Shown: positions 33,458-42,084, numbered from the stretch's first letter. The stretch: DNA of 43,156 nucleotides from CAZUQA01 sp964622375 (GCA_964622375.1 CAZUQA010000052.1:1-43156), one strand, 5' to 3'. Made by a program: numbers and translations. The notes: generated by a model not told the origin, from the letters alone.

Positions 33458-34367
33458 TCTCCTTTTCCAATTTCTCAAGCAAAGCGGTGAATTCCGTTGT
33501 TAAAGGTATTTCAATCGTCTTCTCTTGTTTGTTTTTCGGTAAGAAAAATACCAATTTGTAAGCCTGGAGCATTTGCCCCTGCGTTGTCAGGGTCTTACGA
33601 AAACCGTATTTTTCATCGCCGACCAAAGGATGCTTGATATACTGCAGGTGCACTCTAATTTGATGGGTCCTTCCGGTTTCCAACTCACACTCCAGTAAGC
33701 TATAATCCTTAAAACGCCGCAACACTTTGAAGTGGGTAACAGCTGCCTTGCTGTTTTTTGCGGTTACCGTCATTTTTTTACGATCTTGTTGGTCCCGCCC
33801 GATGGGGGCGTCAATAGTTCCGTAATCGTGGTCAAAGCTCCCATGTACCAAAGCAATATAGTAACGCTTCATTTTCTTATCTTGTAATTGTTTAGCCAAG
33901 AATTGATGCGCTTTATCATTTTTAGCCACCAACAACAAACCGCTGGTATCTTTATCTAGGCGATGGACGATTCCCGGTCTTAAGCTGCCGTTGATACCTG
34001 ATAAATCATCCAATTGAGCCAGTAGACCGTGAACTAAAGTGTTTTCGCTGCTCGTCGTCGAAGGATGGACGATCAACCCCTTGGGTTTGTTAATTACGGC
34101 TACATCTTCATCTTGATAACAAATCTCCAACTCCATTGCTTGGCCCTGTAAAGCCAAGGCTTTATTTTCCGGTATGGTAAACTCAATGACATCGTTGGTT
34201 TTCGTTCGATAACTACCTTTGGCTATTTCGCCATTTACTCTGATTTCATTTTCCTTTAGCAGTCGTTGAATGCGACTACGTGATAAATTAGCATAAGTGG
34301 TACTGATAAACAGATCTAGGCGTCGCCCACTGTCTTGAGTGCTGACTACTATTTTTTCTTCAGCCAT
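33441..34367 (-). CDS. rluD: RluD-family 23S rRNA pseudouridine synthase, 308 aa
   Basis: An S4 RNA-binding domain (about 12-60, with RRLDLFISTTYANLSRSRIQRL) is followed by the catalytic core with HRLDKDTSGLLLVAK, whose Asp is the catalytic residue, and GRTHQIRVHL. The closest Bacillus counterpart is the gene next to lspA (YlyB), which may modify sites other than RluD of E. coli. The start overlaps the end of lspA by 19 bases. The SD is GAGGAAAAA. Confidence 0.92.
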   Translation of the reverse strand: MAEEKIVVSTQDSGRRLDLFISTTYANLSRSRIQRLLKENEIRVNGEIAKGSYRTKTNDVIEFTIPENKALALQGQAMELEICYQDEDVAVINKPKGLIVHPSTTSSENTLVHGLLAQLDDLSGINGSLRPGIVHRLDKDTSGLLLVAKNDKAHQFLAKQLQDKKMKRYYIALVHGSFDHDYGTIDAPIGRDQQDRKKMTVTAKNSKAAVTHFKVLRRFKDYSLLECELETGRTHQIRVHLQYIKHPLVGDEKYGFRKTLTTQGQMLQAYKLVFFLPKNKQEKTIEIPLTTEFTALLEKLEKENESGY

Positions 34368-34819
34368 AGTTTTTCCTCAACAACAATATCAAGTAACATC
34401 AAAATCATGCCGATTGTCAAACAACTATCTGCTATATTAAATATTGGAAAATCATACCCAAAAATATAGAAATCTAAGAAATCACGAACATTAGTCAACA
34501 ACATGCGGTCAATCATATTTCCCAGAGTCCCGCTGATTATTAAAGCTAAAGAGATTTGGCTCAACATTCTTTCGCTTTTCCAATACCAATAAATAAAAGC
34601 TACTAAAGCAACTATCCCAATAACAACAAAAAAAGTAGTTTGCCCCTGTAAGATGCTCCAAGCAGCACCGTTGTTTTCCGCATAAGTCAAATAGAAAAAC
34701 CCTTTAATTATTTCACAGCCAGCTTGCCCTTTTAAGTGATTAGCTGCCCAGGTTTTAGTCAATTGGTCAACTATCAGTAGTGCTATAGCTGTGATTATTT
34801 GCCAGCCTCTTTTTTTCAT
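34349..34819 (-). CDS. lspA: Lipoprotein signal peptidase LspA
   Basis: The four-helix membrane aspartyl protease removes signal peptides from lipidated prolipoproteins. Catalytic aspartates lie in GNMIDRM and FNIADSCLT, and YAENNGAAW is the conserved loop. Two ATG codons lie in tandem. I chose the second (34817-34819) because a TATAAT box ends 7 bases before it and no SD exists, pointing to a leaderless start; the first is only 4 bases from the box. It heads the rluD-rhomboid-comEB operon. It acts after Lgt, which is encoded elsewhere in this window. Confidence 0.93.
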   Translation of the reverse strand: MKKRGWQIITAIALLIVDQLTKTWAANHLKGQAGCEIIKGFFYLTYAENNGAAWSILQGQTTFFVVIGIVALVAFIYWYWKSERMLSQISLALIISGTLGNMIDRMLLTNVRDFLDFYIFGYDFPIFNIADSCLTIGMILMLLDIVVEEKLWLKKK

Positions 34820-34826
34820 CATTAAA

Positions 34827-34835
34827 ATTATAGCA
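34827..34835 (-). promoter_or_regulatory. Extended -10 promoter of lspA, predicted leaderless
   Basis: The minus strand reads TGCTATAAT (34835-34827), an extended -10 box, then TTTA and ATGATG. Transcription would begin at about the second ATG. No convincing -35 is present, as is common for extended -10 promoters. Confidence 0.65.
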
Positions 34836-34878
34836 CAATAAATCAGTGATATTTTTGCTCTCTATAGCCAAGCAAAAA

Positions 34879-34902
34879 CAAACCCCCGGTTTCGGGAGTT
34901 TG
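34879..34902 (-). terminator. Terminator of the Ig-like lipoprotein gene
   Basis: CAAACTCCCG and CGGGGGTTTG pair on the minus strand with a GTTT-type loop, followed by TTTTTGC. It lies about 170 bases past the stop of the lipoprotein gene. The bases between (34903-35074) hold no frame; the only notable item is the palindrome CAGGGCCCTG. Confidence 0.7.
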
Positions 34903-35074
34903 TCAATTCACTGCTATTTAGTATTTCAATCCAAGTTCGCAACAGGAAAGCGACAGTTATATCTGGATAATCCTATAGTGCTAGCATCTTACCAGGGCCC
35001 TGCCAGTTAGTAACATCTTGCCCTCTCATTTGTGATTTAATCCCAAACTGCTGATATTTGATTGTCGTTTTAAC

Positions 35075-36148
35075 TTACTTTACCAGGGTAAATTCAGCAC
35101 GGACAACTGTCAAATATTGACCTTTTTTTACACTTATATATTTGGTATTTGAAAAATTATCGTTAGTAATAATCGCTCTAAAGGAATGACTACAATTTTT
35201 ACTAACTGCGACATACGCCCGATAATCCGACACATTAGTCAGTAAGTACTTTCCGGCCGGGATATCGCGGCCAACCAAATACATACCTTCACCATAAACT
35301 CCGTCAATCGGTTTTGGTAATGGAGCATCTTCCGCCAAAGTAAATTGTCCGCGCTCCACAGTCAAATATTGCCCTTTGGACACACTGATATAGGTAAAAG
35401 TTGAGAAATTGTCATTTGCGACGATACTGCTGAGCTTGCCGTAAGTATCTTTGTCAACGCGAAAATAGGCGCTGATATTTCCCGTAGCTACTATATAATA
35501 AGTGCCAGCTGGGATATCTTTACCAACTTCATACATACCGGCTTTATGCCAAACAATAGGATTGGTCACAGAAACCGTCACAGTTTTCTTTAAGCCTTTA
35601 GCTGTCTCTACAGTTATGGTTGCCAGACCTTTTGTTAAGGCGGTGATTTTCCCGTTTTCATCAACTGTGGCAACCTTTTCGTTGGAACTCTGCCATTTTA
35701 ATGTTTTATCTGATGCGTTTTCCGGTTCGAAAGTGACTTTCAGAGCATGGGTATCACCAACTACCAAATCGATAGCGACAGCACTTACTATGATGTCTTT
35801 TTCCTCGAAATAATAAACCGCAACATGATTGCTCGCTGTTACCCCATTAGGTGCCGTCACCGTAAAAGTTACTTCCCCTGCTGTTAAGGCAGTTACTAAA
35901 CCTTCGTTATCCACAGTGGCGATGGTGGTATCCGAACTGGTCCAGACTAATCCTTCAGCTAGCGCATTTTCCGGTGAAACAACCAAAGTGACATATTTTT
36001 TGTCACCAACCGACATTTCACCATTTTGCGGTTTAAGTTCCAGGCTCGCAATTTGTGGTGGTTCTTTGGTTTTTTCAGTAGCGTTACCACAAGCTACACC
36101 AGCTAAAACAACAACAATAACTAACAATAAAGCTAATATCTTTTTCAT
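35075..36148 (-). CDS. Surface lipoprotein with two BIG2 domains and two C-terminal repeats, 357 aa
   Basis: A lipoprotein-like signal ends GVAC with Cys20. Two bacterial Ig-like (BIG2) domains follow at about 32-112 and 118-195, with the hallmarks VWTSSDTTIATVD and KWQSSNEKVATVDENGKIT. The C-terminus holds two related 68-residue repeats (204-271 and 288-355). Both begin GMYxVG(K/R)DIPAG and both contain NDNFS, YISV and KGQYLTV. Repeats of this kind occur in other Bacillota surface proteins, but I cannot name a domain for them. The SD GAGGAGGAAAA is strong. The gene stands alone with a long leader and a terminator. A binding or adhesion role is inference. Confidence 0.85.
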   Translation of the reverse strand: MKKILALLLVIVVVLAGVACGNATEKTKEPPQIASLELKPQNGEMSVGDKKYVTLVVSPENALAEGLVWTSSDTTIATVDNEGLVTALTAGEVTFTVTAPNGVTASNHVAVYYFEEKDIIVSAVAIDLVVGDTHALKVTFEPENASDKTLKWQSSNEKVATVDENGKITALTKGLATITVETAKGLKKTVTVSVTNPIVWHKAGMYEVGKDIPAGTYYIVATGNISAYFRVDKDTYGKLSSIVANDNFSTFTYISVSKGQYLTVERGQFTLAEDAPLPKPIDGVYGEGMYLVGRDIPAGKYLLTNVSDYRAYVAVSKNCSHSFRAIITNDNFSNTKYISVKKGQYLTVVRAEFTLVK

Positions 36149-36589
36149 TTTTCCTCCTCAATTACTTACCGTCTTTCTCACGGCAACTTTCTTGGGATAA
36201 TAAAGCCAGCAGTAATTGCCACTACCCCCTTTTGTTACAAATAGGTAATTAAATGCTTTATAAACAGCATGAGAATTTACTTTTACCCTTGTTGAGTATT
36301 GCGCAAATCATTATAATTCTCAAGCGACAAAGCAATTGCCATTTATAACAAATAGATTATAGCATTATTATTTTTACTGACACGTAGCTGAGACAAATTT
36401 GACCATATTATTATATTTGTTCACCATTGTCTAGTAAAAGCGAATTTCTTAGTCAATAGCCTGGTTTTTTGTTGCTCAAAACGCGGAAGGTCGTGACAAT
36501 CCGGCGATAGCCTACCGCAACTATCATCTCTTAACTTCAAAATTACTTTCTTCGCTATTTATGTTAGCTTTTCTTATTCAATATGCGGA
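36149..36589. other. 441-bp intergenic region with long leader of the lipoprotein gene
   Basis: No convincing frame is present. The best minus-strand promoter is GTGTCA (36378-36383), a 16-bp spacer and TATAAT (36356-36361), giving a leader of about 200 nt. A second TATAAT lies at 36310-36315. Near the gene a small hairpin (TTGCCGT/ACGGTAA, about 36161-36185) precedes the SD. I recognise no known riboswitch class. Between 36400 and 36589, next to the M42 gene end, I see no clear terminator. Confidence 0.4.
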
Positions 36590-37681
36590 TTAGCGATTGC
36601 TTTGACGCAGCTCTTCCAACATCGCATTATCAAGCCGTTTAGCAAACTCCGTCAATAAAGTTACGGTATCGCAATAGTCTTTACGATGGATGATACCATT
36701 GTGGGAGTGAATATAACGAGCAGGGATCGATAGAGTGCAACTGATAATGCCATCGCGCGATTGGTGGATGGTTCCGGCATCAGTTCCTCCGGCTAACAAA
36801 GCATTATATTGGACATCAAGATTTAAACTCTCACAGATTTCTGCTAATTTGACTATTAAGCCGCGATGCCCTAAAACTGAAGCATCCTGAACGCTGATAG
36901 TCACTCCGGCGCCCAATTTGCATGAGGCGTCTTCTCCCGGCGTATCTTGGGCCGTTGTCACATCAAGGGCAATAGCCACGTCAGGGTCAATCTTATAGGC
37001 TGCCGTCTTAGCTCCGCGGAGTCCTACCTCTTCTTGGACGGTGCCTACCGCATAAATATCACAACTATGTTGACTGTTACTCAGGTTTTTGATGACATCA
37101 GTGGCAATTAAAGCCCCGACCCGATCATCCCAAGCTTTGGCACATAAGTAGTTGGGATTGTTGAGCACGGTAAAATCCGACTTGGGTGTTATGTAGTTGC
37201 CAATCTTAATCCCTAACTCCAAAGCTTCATCTTTACTGGCTACTCCGATATCAATATACATATTTTTAACTTCTTGAACTTTATCACGCTCTTCCGGTTT
37301 CATGCCATGTGGGGCTTTAGCTCCAATTACCCCATTTATTTTCTTGCCTTCATCGGTAGTAATAACCAAAGGTTTAGCCAATAATACATGGCCCCACCAG
37401 CCCCCCAAAGGCGCAAAGCGCAGAAACCCGTTGTCTTCAATTCTGGTAACCACAAATCCGATTTCATCGACATGACCAGCCAACATTAGTTTCGGTCCCT
37501 TCCCACTACCTTTTTTTAAAGCTATCAGCGAACCCAGAGTGTCATAATCAAACTGCTGCACATAAGGTTCCAGGTACTTCTTCATGACCCGGGTAGCTTC
37601 TTTCTCCGCCCCTGATGGTCCATCAACCTGACAAAAATCTTTCATCATTTCTAAATCACAATTGCCATACGCTTTTTCCAT
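36590..37681 (-). CDS. M42-family aminopeptidase (glutamyl/deblocking type), 363 aa
   Basis: M42 enzymes are cytoplasmic, self-compartmentalised di-metal aminopeptidases, sometimes annotated as endoglucanase M or FrvX. Metal and catalytic sites visible are AGHVDEIGF, AKAWDDRVG, VGTVQEEVGLRGA (catalytic Glu pair), ALDVT and the last His in IPARYIHSHNGII. Length is normal. GGGAAAAGT precedes the ATG. It lies 10 bases after the small membrane protein gene on the same strand. Confidence 0.92.
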   Translation of the reverse strand: MEKAYGNCDLEMMKDFCQVDGPSGAEKEATRVMKKYLEPYVQQFDYDTLGSLIALKKGSGKGPKLMLAGHVDEIGFVVTRIEDNGFLRFAPLGGWWGHVLLAKPLVITTDEGKKINGVIGAKAPHGMKPEERDKVQEVKNMYIDIGVASKDEALELGIKIGNYITPKSDFTVLNNPNYLCAKAWDDRVGALIATDVIKNLSNSQHSCDIYAVGTVQEEVGLRGAKTAAYKIDPDVAIALDVTTAQDTPGEDASCKLGAGVTISVQDASVLGHRGLIVKLAEICESLNLDVQYNALLAGGTDAGTIHQSRDGIISCTLSIPARYIHSHNGIIHRKDYCDTVTLLTEFAKRLDNAMLEELRQSNR

Positions 37682-37691
37682 ACTTTTCCCC

Positions 37692-38003
37692 TTAGCGATT
37701 AGTCAAAATTACCACAGCTAAAACAATTACCGCTAGCGGCAACAACAGTGTCGCGGCATTCTGCAACGGTAACAGTTTCCACTCATAGCTCAGAAACAAT
37801 AAACCACAGATTAAGCCTACCGTATTTGCCGGTTTTATTCCCTTTTTTAAGATATCAGCCAAAAACGGGACGATAATCAGGAAAGCCCACCAGCCTAAAA
37901 AAACCAGAGGCAGATGCCAGATGTTCAACTGGTCGCCTAAGGCAATGACGCCGATAAACAGTAAGATATAGCCTATTGCTCTTTTGGTGTTTTTACTAAT
38001 CAT
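37692..38003 (-). CDS. Small membrane protein with LiaI/LiaF-like helices, about 103 aa
   Basis: Four hydrophobic segments are present. The pattern GYILLFIGVIALGDQLNIW, then GWWAFLIIVPFLADILKKG, is the transmembrane part seen in LiaI/LiaF-like (DUF5668-type) proteins, which in Bacillus belong to the envelope-stress response. Here there is no LiaR/LiaS pair nearby and no soluble LiaF domain. I set the start at ATG 38001-38003 behind GGAAAAGAA; an in-frame ATG 16 codons earlier lacks an SD. Confidence 0.65.
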   Translation of the reverse strand: MISKNTKRAIGYILLFIGVIALGDQLNIWHLPLVFLGWWAFLIIVPFLADILKKGIKPANTVGLICGLLFLSYEWKLLPLQNAATLLLPLAVIVLAVVILTNR

Positions 38004-38062
38004 TTCTTTTCCAATTAGTATAATTCTATTACTTTTTTTACTAATCGGCAATTCTTCATAAT

Positions 38063-38089
38063 AAAAAGCTCGGTCTGTAGCGAGCTTTT
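38063..38089 (-). terminator. Terminator of the CofE-like gene
   Basis: AAAAGCTCG and CGAGCTTTTT pair on the minus strand around CTACAGAC and end in a T run. It lies about 25 bases after the stop of the 38112-38858 gene. Confidence 0.75.
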
Positions 38090-38111
38090 AAGCTATAACC
38101 TGGTAATACTA

Positions 38112-38858
38112 TCAGTTATCTTTTATTTTCTTAATTAGAATCAGAGGTGTCAATTCGTCAGACTGTCCTGCCGGGTTATCACGGATCATCTGTAAAAACT
38201 CATTATTGTCTTTTAACCCATAGCTGCCCAGTGTTTCCACACTGACATCATTGGCATCAACTATCGCCACGGCAATGCCCAAATCTTCGGCTATTTCCTT
38301 ACAAGCCTTGTCGGGTTGTGCCGGAAGTAAGATTGCCATGGTGTGATATTCCTTAAAATCTGAACGACTATAGAATCCATCCATCCCGGCAATGCCGTTG
38401 CCGGCAACCTTATAAAACCAACCTTTAATACCAAACAGCTTCCCAATGCCACCGCAGAAAACCGCAAACAAGATGCGGGGTAAGCCGGCAATATCTATCG
38501 CCAATTGCAGTTTATAAGGTTCGTCCATGCCGACACCCATTTCACTTCTGGAAGCTAATTTGCTGAGGTTTTTTGCCCAAAAACCCAATTTTACATCTTT
38601 CATGTCAACGGTATTTCCTTGACATATTGAAACAATCTTTTCACTTGATGAAAGGATGTCTCCCGCTTCCGCTAAAGGTTTTACATATTTTCGACATACA
38701 GCCAAAAAGGATTCACCTTTCTGAATGAAGTGGGTCTGGATTGCTAATCTGCGATACTTTTGACCGGCTACATCGATGGTCGGTCTTTCAAAATAAGTCA
38801 CTCCCTCAACTACTTGCTTTACTGCCCCATCATTTTTATTGCCTGTACCCTTTGCCAT
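38112..38858 (-). CDS. CofE-like (F420 ligase domain) protein, 248 aa
   Basis: The central part (KIVSICQGNTVDMKDVK, then MDEPYKLQLAIDIAG and the GIAGMDGFYSRSDFKEYH stretch) resembles the F420-0:gamma-glutamyl ligase domain. In methanogens and actinobacteria that enzyme adds glutamate to coenzyme F420. No other F420 gene is present here, and most Bacillota lack F420. The protein may therefore ligate glutamate to a different substrate, which is inference. The SD AAAGGAGAA precedes the ATG. It follows the MFS permease gene on the same strand by about 50 bases. Confidence 0.7.
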   Translation of the reverse strand: MAKGTGNKNDGAVKQVVEGVTYFERPTIDVAGQKYRRLAIQTHFIQKGESFLAVCRKYVKPLAEAGDILSSSEKIVSICQGNTVDMKDVKLGFWAKNLSKLASRSEMGVGMDEPYKLQLAIDIAGLPRILFAVFCGGIGKLFGIKGWFYKVAGNGIAGMDGFYSRSDFKEYHTMAILLPAQPDKACKEIAEDLGIAVAIVDANDVSVETLGSYGLKDNNEFLQMIRDNPAGQSDELTPLILIKKIKDN

Positions 38859-38906
38859 AAAATTTCTCCTTTAGTCATTATATAACCTTTATTCTCTTGT
38901 CACAAG

Positions 38907-40142
38907 CTAGTAACTATAGAGTTTAGGATAGTTTTTCTTATCAAAAACCGCTAAAACAATGTAACACAAGATGACTACCAAACCAATAGCTCCGGTTACC
39001 ACCCAAGCTACTTGCACACTGTATTCTTCCATTAAATGACCAATTCCTTTATCAAAAAGAGCTTGACAGATTCTTACACCAATAATGGAGATACTGATAA
39101 TTCTGCCGCGATAGGAAGCTGGAACTCTCTTAGTCAAGTAGGGTTTTTGTCCCAGGCTGGAACAAATCTCCCCTAAAGTGAAGACAAAACCAATCACAAA
39201 ATACAACGGCAGGATTCCCTGGATAAAAGTGAAACAACAAAGGGTAGCCACTATTAATACTTGACCGCTTATCACCTTTTTTATATCCATCTGTTTCTTC
39301 AGTAATTTCGTCAATAATGGTGTCCCGATTGCTACGGTAAAAGAGTTCAAACTCATCAATAGTCCAAAGTACTTCGCTCCCTTCTCTTGATACAACTGCT
39401 CAAGATTTAATGGCAACAAAAACATAAATTGCGAATATACCATATCGGCAATCATCATGCAGAAAAAATAGAAAAGAATAATTCGCTTATTTTTCAGAAC
39501 TTGCCACACTGTCGTAGTTTGATCATTATCTTTTTCATAGCTGCTCTGTATTTCATCATCTTTTTCTTTGCTGACATCCTTGACTAGGAAAAACACCATA
39601 AAAGTTGAAACCAGAGCACTGAGAGCTGTAACTAAAAATGAGATATGCAAATACTTTTCAAACAACAAACCACCGACAATGGGAGTAAGTATGCCACCAA
39701 GATTATTTCCCAGGTAATTTAGACTGTAGACCCGATCGCGGTCTTTCGTTTTTGACAAGTCGGCAAACAAGGCATCATAGCAGGGCCATTGCATCAAAGA
39801 GAATAGCGAAGCACAAATATGAAAGACGATGGTTACTAAGGATAAAGGAATAAAAGCACAGACCAATTCACAGCATATCGCAACTAAACTGAACAGGATA
39901 ATCAGGTTTCTTTTATTGTAGCGATCACAAAGCCGACCGGCTACCAAGGTGCCGGGAATATATATCAGCGTTGCCAACAAAAGGATATCGGCAACCTGAC
40001 TGGGGCTATAACCCAGTTTATTCTTCAGAATCAATGTCAACATTGAGAAAACTAAAGCCCCCATACTGCTGACTATTCTCCCTAATAATAGTATATAAAA
40101 CTCTTTTCTCAGTCCGCGATACTCATCAAAAATTTTAAACAT
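38907..40142 (-). CDS. MFS permease, drug-efflux-like, 411 aa
   Basis: Twelve helices, the loop motif GRLCDRYNKRN after helix 2, and a long charged central loop (DVSKEKDDEIQSSYEKDNDQ) between the two six-helix halves fit the drug:H+ antiporter-like branch. The substrate is unknown. The only SD candidate (AGGGG) is 2 bases from the ATG, too close for normal use, and a TATAAT box ends 7 bases before the ATG. Confidence 0.85.
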   Translation of the reverse strand: MFKIFDEYRGLRKEFYILLLGRIVSSMGALVFSMLTLILKNKLGYSPSQVADILLLATLIYIPGTLVAGRLCDRYNKRNLIILFSLVAICCELVCAFIPLSLVTIVFHICASLFSLMQWPCYDALFADLSKTKDRDRVYSLNYLGNNLGGILTPIVGGLLFEKYLHISFLVTALSALVSTFMVFFLVKDVSKEKDDEIQSSYEKDNDQTTTVWQVLKNKRIILFYFFCMMIADMVYSQFMFLLPLNLEQLYQEKGAKYFGLLMSLNSFTVAIGTPLLTKLLKKQMDIKKVISGQVLIVATLCCFTFIQGILPLYFVIGFVFTLGEICSSLGQKPYLTKRVPASYRGRIISISIIGVRICQALFDKGIGHLMEEYSVQVAWVVTGAIGLVVILCYIVLAVFDKKNYPKLYSY

Positions 40143-40149
40143 TACCCCT

Positions 40150-40155
40150 ATTATA
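40150..40155 (-). promoter_or_regulatory. Possible -10 box right before the MFS permease start
   Basis: TATAAT on the minus strand is followed by AGGGGTA and the ATG at 40142. The -35 region is weak. If used, transcription starts at about the first base of the ATG. Overlapping TATATA steps make the exact box uncertain. Confidence 0.4.
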
Positions 40156-40200
40156 TATAAAAATACTTATTATTAAAAATTTCTTAATGAATGATTCAGC

Positions 40201-40902
40201 TTAAGCTAACAAGAATGAGCGAAAATACCGGTATCCGGCAATATCCGGAGCTTCCTCGGATTTTATTATTTTATAGTTGGTAACCACTGCAGCGATGTGA
40301 CACATCGCAATTCCCATGTCAATCTTCCCCATCCTCTTGCCTAATAGGCGCGCTTTCAGAAAATCGGGTATTTGGCAGTAACAGTGAATCAAATTATCTT
40401 GTTGATAAAAGTACCAATCCTGCAGATTCATCGCGCTTGGAGCCAAGCGTACCACCTGGCTGATTTCGTTATCCACATTGCTAATCTTACTTATGTCTTT
40501 TCTTTTAAAATCAGCCAATTGCCTAAATAAATCCCCCCGGGGATAACCCAGAGCCAGACAGATCACAAAACCCGGGGTAGACTCTTTTTCCTGACTTCTA
40601 GCTACGCCTAACCAACAGCTGCCAATAGACAAACTGTTGAGATAAAGGCTCAATTGTTGACCAATGAAACCGATATTTTCGAGGTACCCCGCTTTTTCTT
40701 CACTGTAAAAGGCTAAGTAGTGGGGCGCTTTTACACCAAATAAACCACTTACCCTATCAAGAAAACGCACTTCGTAGTTAATGTCGTCAAAAAGCGGTAT
40801 CAGCTCATCAATCCTTTGCTGAATTTTTTCAAGCACTTCCGTTGGCAGCTTTTCAAGTTGATAACTGCGAATTGATTGCCTTTGAATAATATACTCTTTC
40901 AT
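40201..40902 (-). CDS. Nitroreductase-like flavoprotein, 233 aa
   Basis: The N-terminus (QRQSIRSYQLEKLPTEVLEKI) and middle (GFIGQQLSLYLNSLSIGSCWLG, then ICLALGYP) match the nitroreductase fold that binds FMN. The second half (VVRLAPSAMNLQDWYFYQ, MGIAMCHIA) matches the TM1586-type subgroup, in which two half-domains lie in one chain. The substrate is unknown. GGGAGAATACTG precedes the ATG. It lies about 60 bases from each neighbour on the same strand. Confidence 0.8.
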   Translation of the reverse strand: MKEYIIQRQSIRSYQLEKLPTEVLEKIQQRIDELIPLFDDINYEVRFLDRVSGLFGVKAPHYLAFYSEEKAGYLENIGFIGQQLSLYLNSLSIGSCWLGVARSQEKESTPGFVICLALGYPRGDLFRQLADFKRKDISKISNVDNEISQVVRLAPSAMNLQDWYFYQQDNLIHCYCQIPDFLKARLLGKRMGKIDMGIAMCHIAAVVTNYKIIKSEEAPDIAGYRYFRSFLLA

Positions 40903-40962
40903 CAGTATTCTCCCTTTTCACTTTAATATCACAGTTTCAAGCCGGTTTCTGCAAGCCGAGGT

Positions 40963-41727
40963 TTACAAACTTAAACAAATATCCAGACTTGTCTCTAGTA
41001 AAGCTTTTCTTATTTCATAGCGATCTAAAAACCCGCGGGCTTCCCATTTTTCCCCGTCAAGATTATCGCCACTGTAAAGTATAATTGCCAACCCCACACC
41101 TAAATATTGGGCAACGGCTAAAAAAGCTGCTGCTTCCATCTCGACCGTCAGACAACCCTCAGCTTTTCTTTGAGCCACTTTTTTTGCTGTTTCCCGATAA
41201 AAAGCGTCAGTAGTCCAGGTTTTCGCTTTGAGATGGGGTAAACCGGCAGCGCTTAAGCCCTGACAAACTTTTTCTACCAGCTCGCTTTTAGTTTCTACTT
41301 CTCTTGCCGGTTTTAGGTAGTGATAGGAGGTTCCTTCATCGCGTAGCGCTGCAGTCGGGACAACTAAATGTCCTACCACCAAATCTTTATCTAAAGTGCC
41401 ACAACTGCCACAAACAAGGTATTTCCTGCAACCGTAGGCTACAAGCTCTTCCAGTAAACCGGCAGCCATCGGGGCGCCAACAGCCGCTTGCACTAAGACA
41501 ATTTTCTTTCCCTGATACCCTAACTCATACAGCGGATACTTAGCCGACTCTGATTTTATGGTAGCCACCACTTGGTATTTATACTCTTTCAATATTTCAG
41601 CGATAGCTTCAGAAAAGAAACATAGTACACAGTGCTCAGCTATGTCAATTGCCGTGATGATATCCTGCGGTCTGATTAGGGCTTTTTTATCCTCATCAAA
41701 TTCCAAAATCGGATATGCTGCTCTCAT
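40963..41727 (-). CDS. Nucleoside phosphorylase (PNP/UDP family), 254 aa
   Basis: The family fold is indicated by VQAAVGAPMAAGLLEEL, the phosphate-site YLVCGSCGTL and the nucleoside-site TVEMEAAAFLAVAQYLGV. It probably splits a purine nucleoside or uridine with phosphate. The N-terminal 30 residues are longer than in E. coli DeoD/Udp. The start ATG follows the DUF1801 stop with no gap (TAAATG), so the two are coupled. Confidence 0.85.
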   Translation of the reverse strand: MRAAYPILEFDEDKKALIRPQDIITAIDIAEHCVLCFFSEAIAEILKEYKYQVVATIKSESAKYPLYELGYQGKKIVLVQAAVGAPMAAGLLEELVAYGCRKYLVCGSCGTLDKDLVVGHLVVPTAALRDEGTSYHYLKPAREVETKSELVEKVCQGLSAAGLPHLKAKTWTTDAFYRETAKKVAQRKAEGCLTVEMEAAAFLAVAQYLGVGLAIILYSGDNLDGEKWEARGFLDRYEIRKALLETSLDICLSL

Positions 41728-42072
41728 TTATTTCATCCTCTCTGCGACATTGAATCTTACTATATCTTGAATTAAATCACAAGGCCAAGCTTCATCATAG
41801 GGCAACTGGATTGTCGACTTACCGCATTTCCAATTTCCCAATTGATTGTGGAATTTCGCCATAGCTGCAGTCCCAATATACAAACCAATGTGTTTTTTAG
41901 CCGCGGCAAAATGGACAATATAACCACGCCAATAGAAAGATGGCATATTCCAGCGTATATCTTCAAAAGCCGCCTGGGGCAATACGGCTTTGATAATCTC
42001 ATAAATCTCTGTCAGTTTTACTTGTTTCTCATACGGAAACTTCGCGATATAAGCTCTAATTTTTTCTGTCAT
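41728..42072 (-). CDS. DUF1801 (YdhG-like) protein, 114 aa
   Basis: The sequence follows the DUF1801 pattern: KFPYEKQVKLTEIYEIIKAVLPQA, IRWNMPSFYW, VHFAAAKKHIGLYIG and a final NVAERMK helix. Some members are proposed frataxin-like iron chaperones, but the function is not settled. It lies 12 bases after the radical SAM gene and abuts the phosphorylase gene. Confidence 0.85.
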   Translation of the reverse strand: MTEKIRAYIAKFPYEKQVKLTEIYEIIKAVLPQAAFEDIRWNMPSFYWRGYIVHFAAAKKHIGLYIGTAAMAKFHNQLGNWKCGKSTIQLPYDEAWPCDLIQDIVRFNVAERMK

Positions 42073-42084
42073 ACTCTGCCTTTA

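Noticed and set aside
36149..36360. Possible known riboswitch in the lipoprotein leader
   Set aside because: I tested by eye for cyclic-di-GMP, preQ1, M-box and Mn types and could not place the conserved cores.
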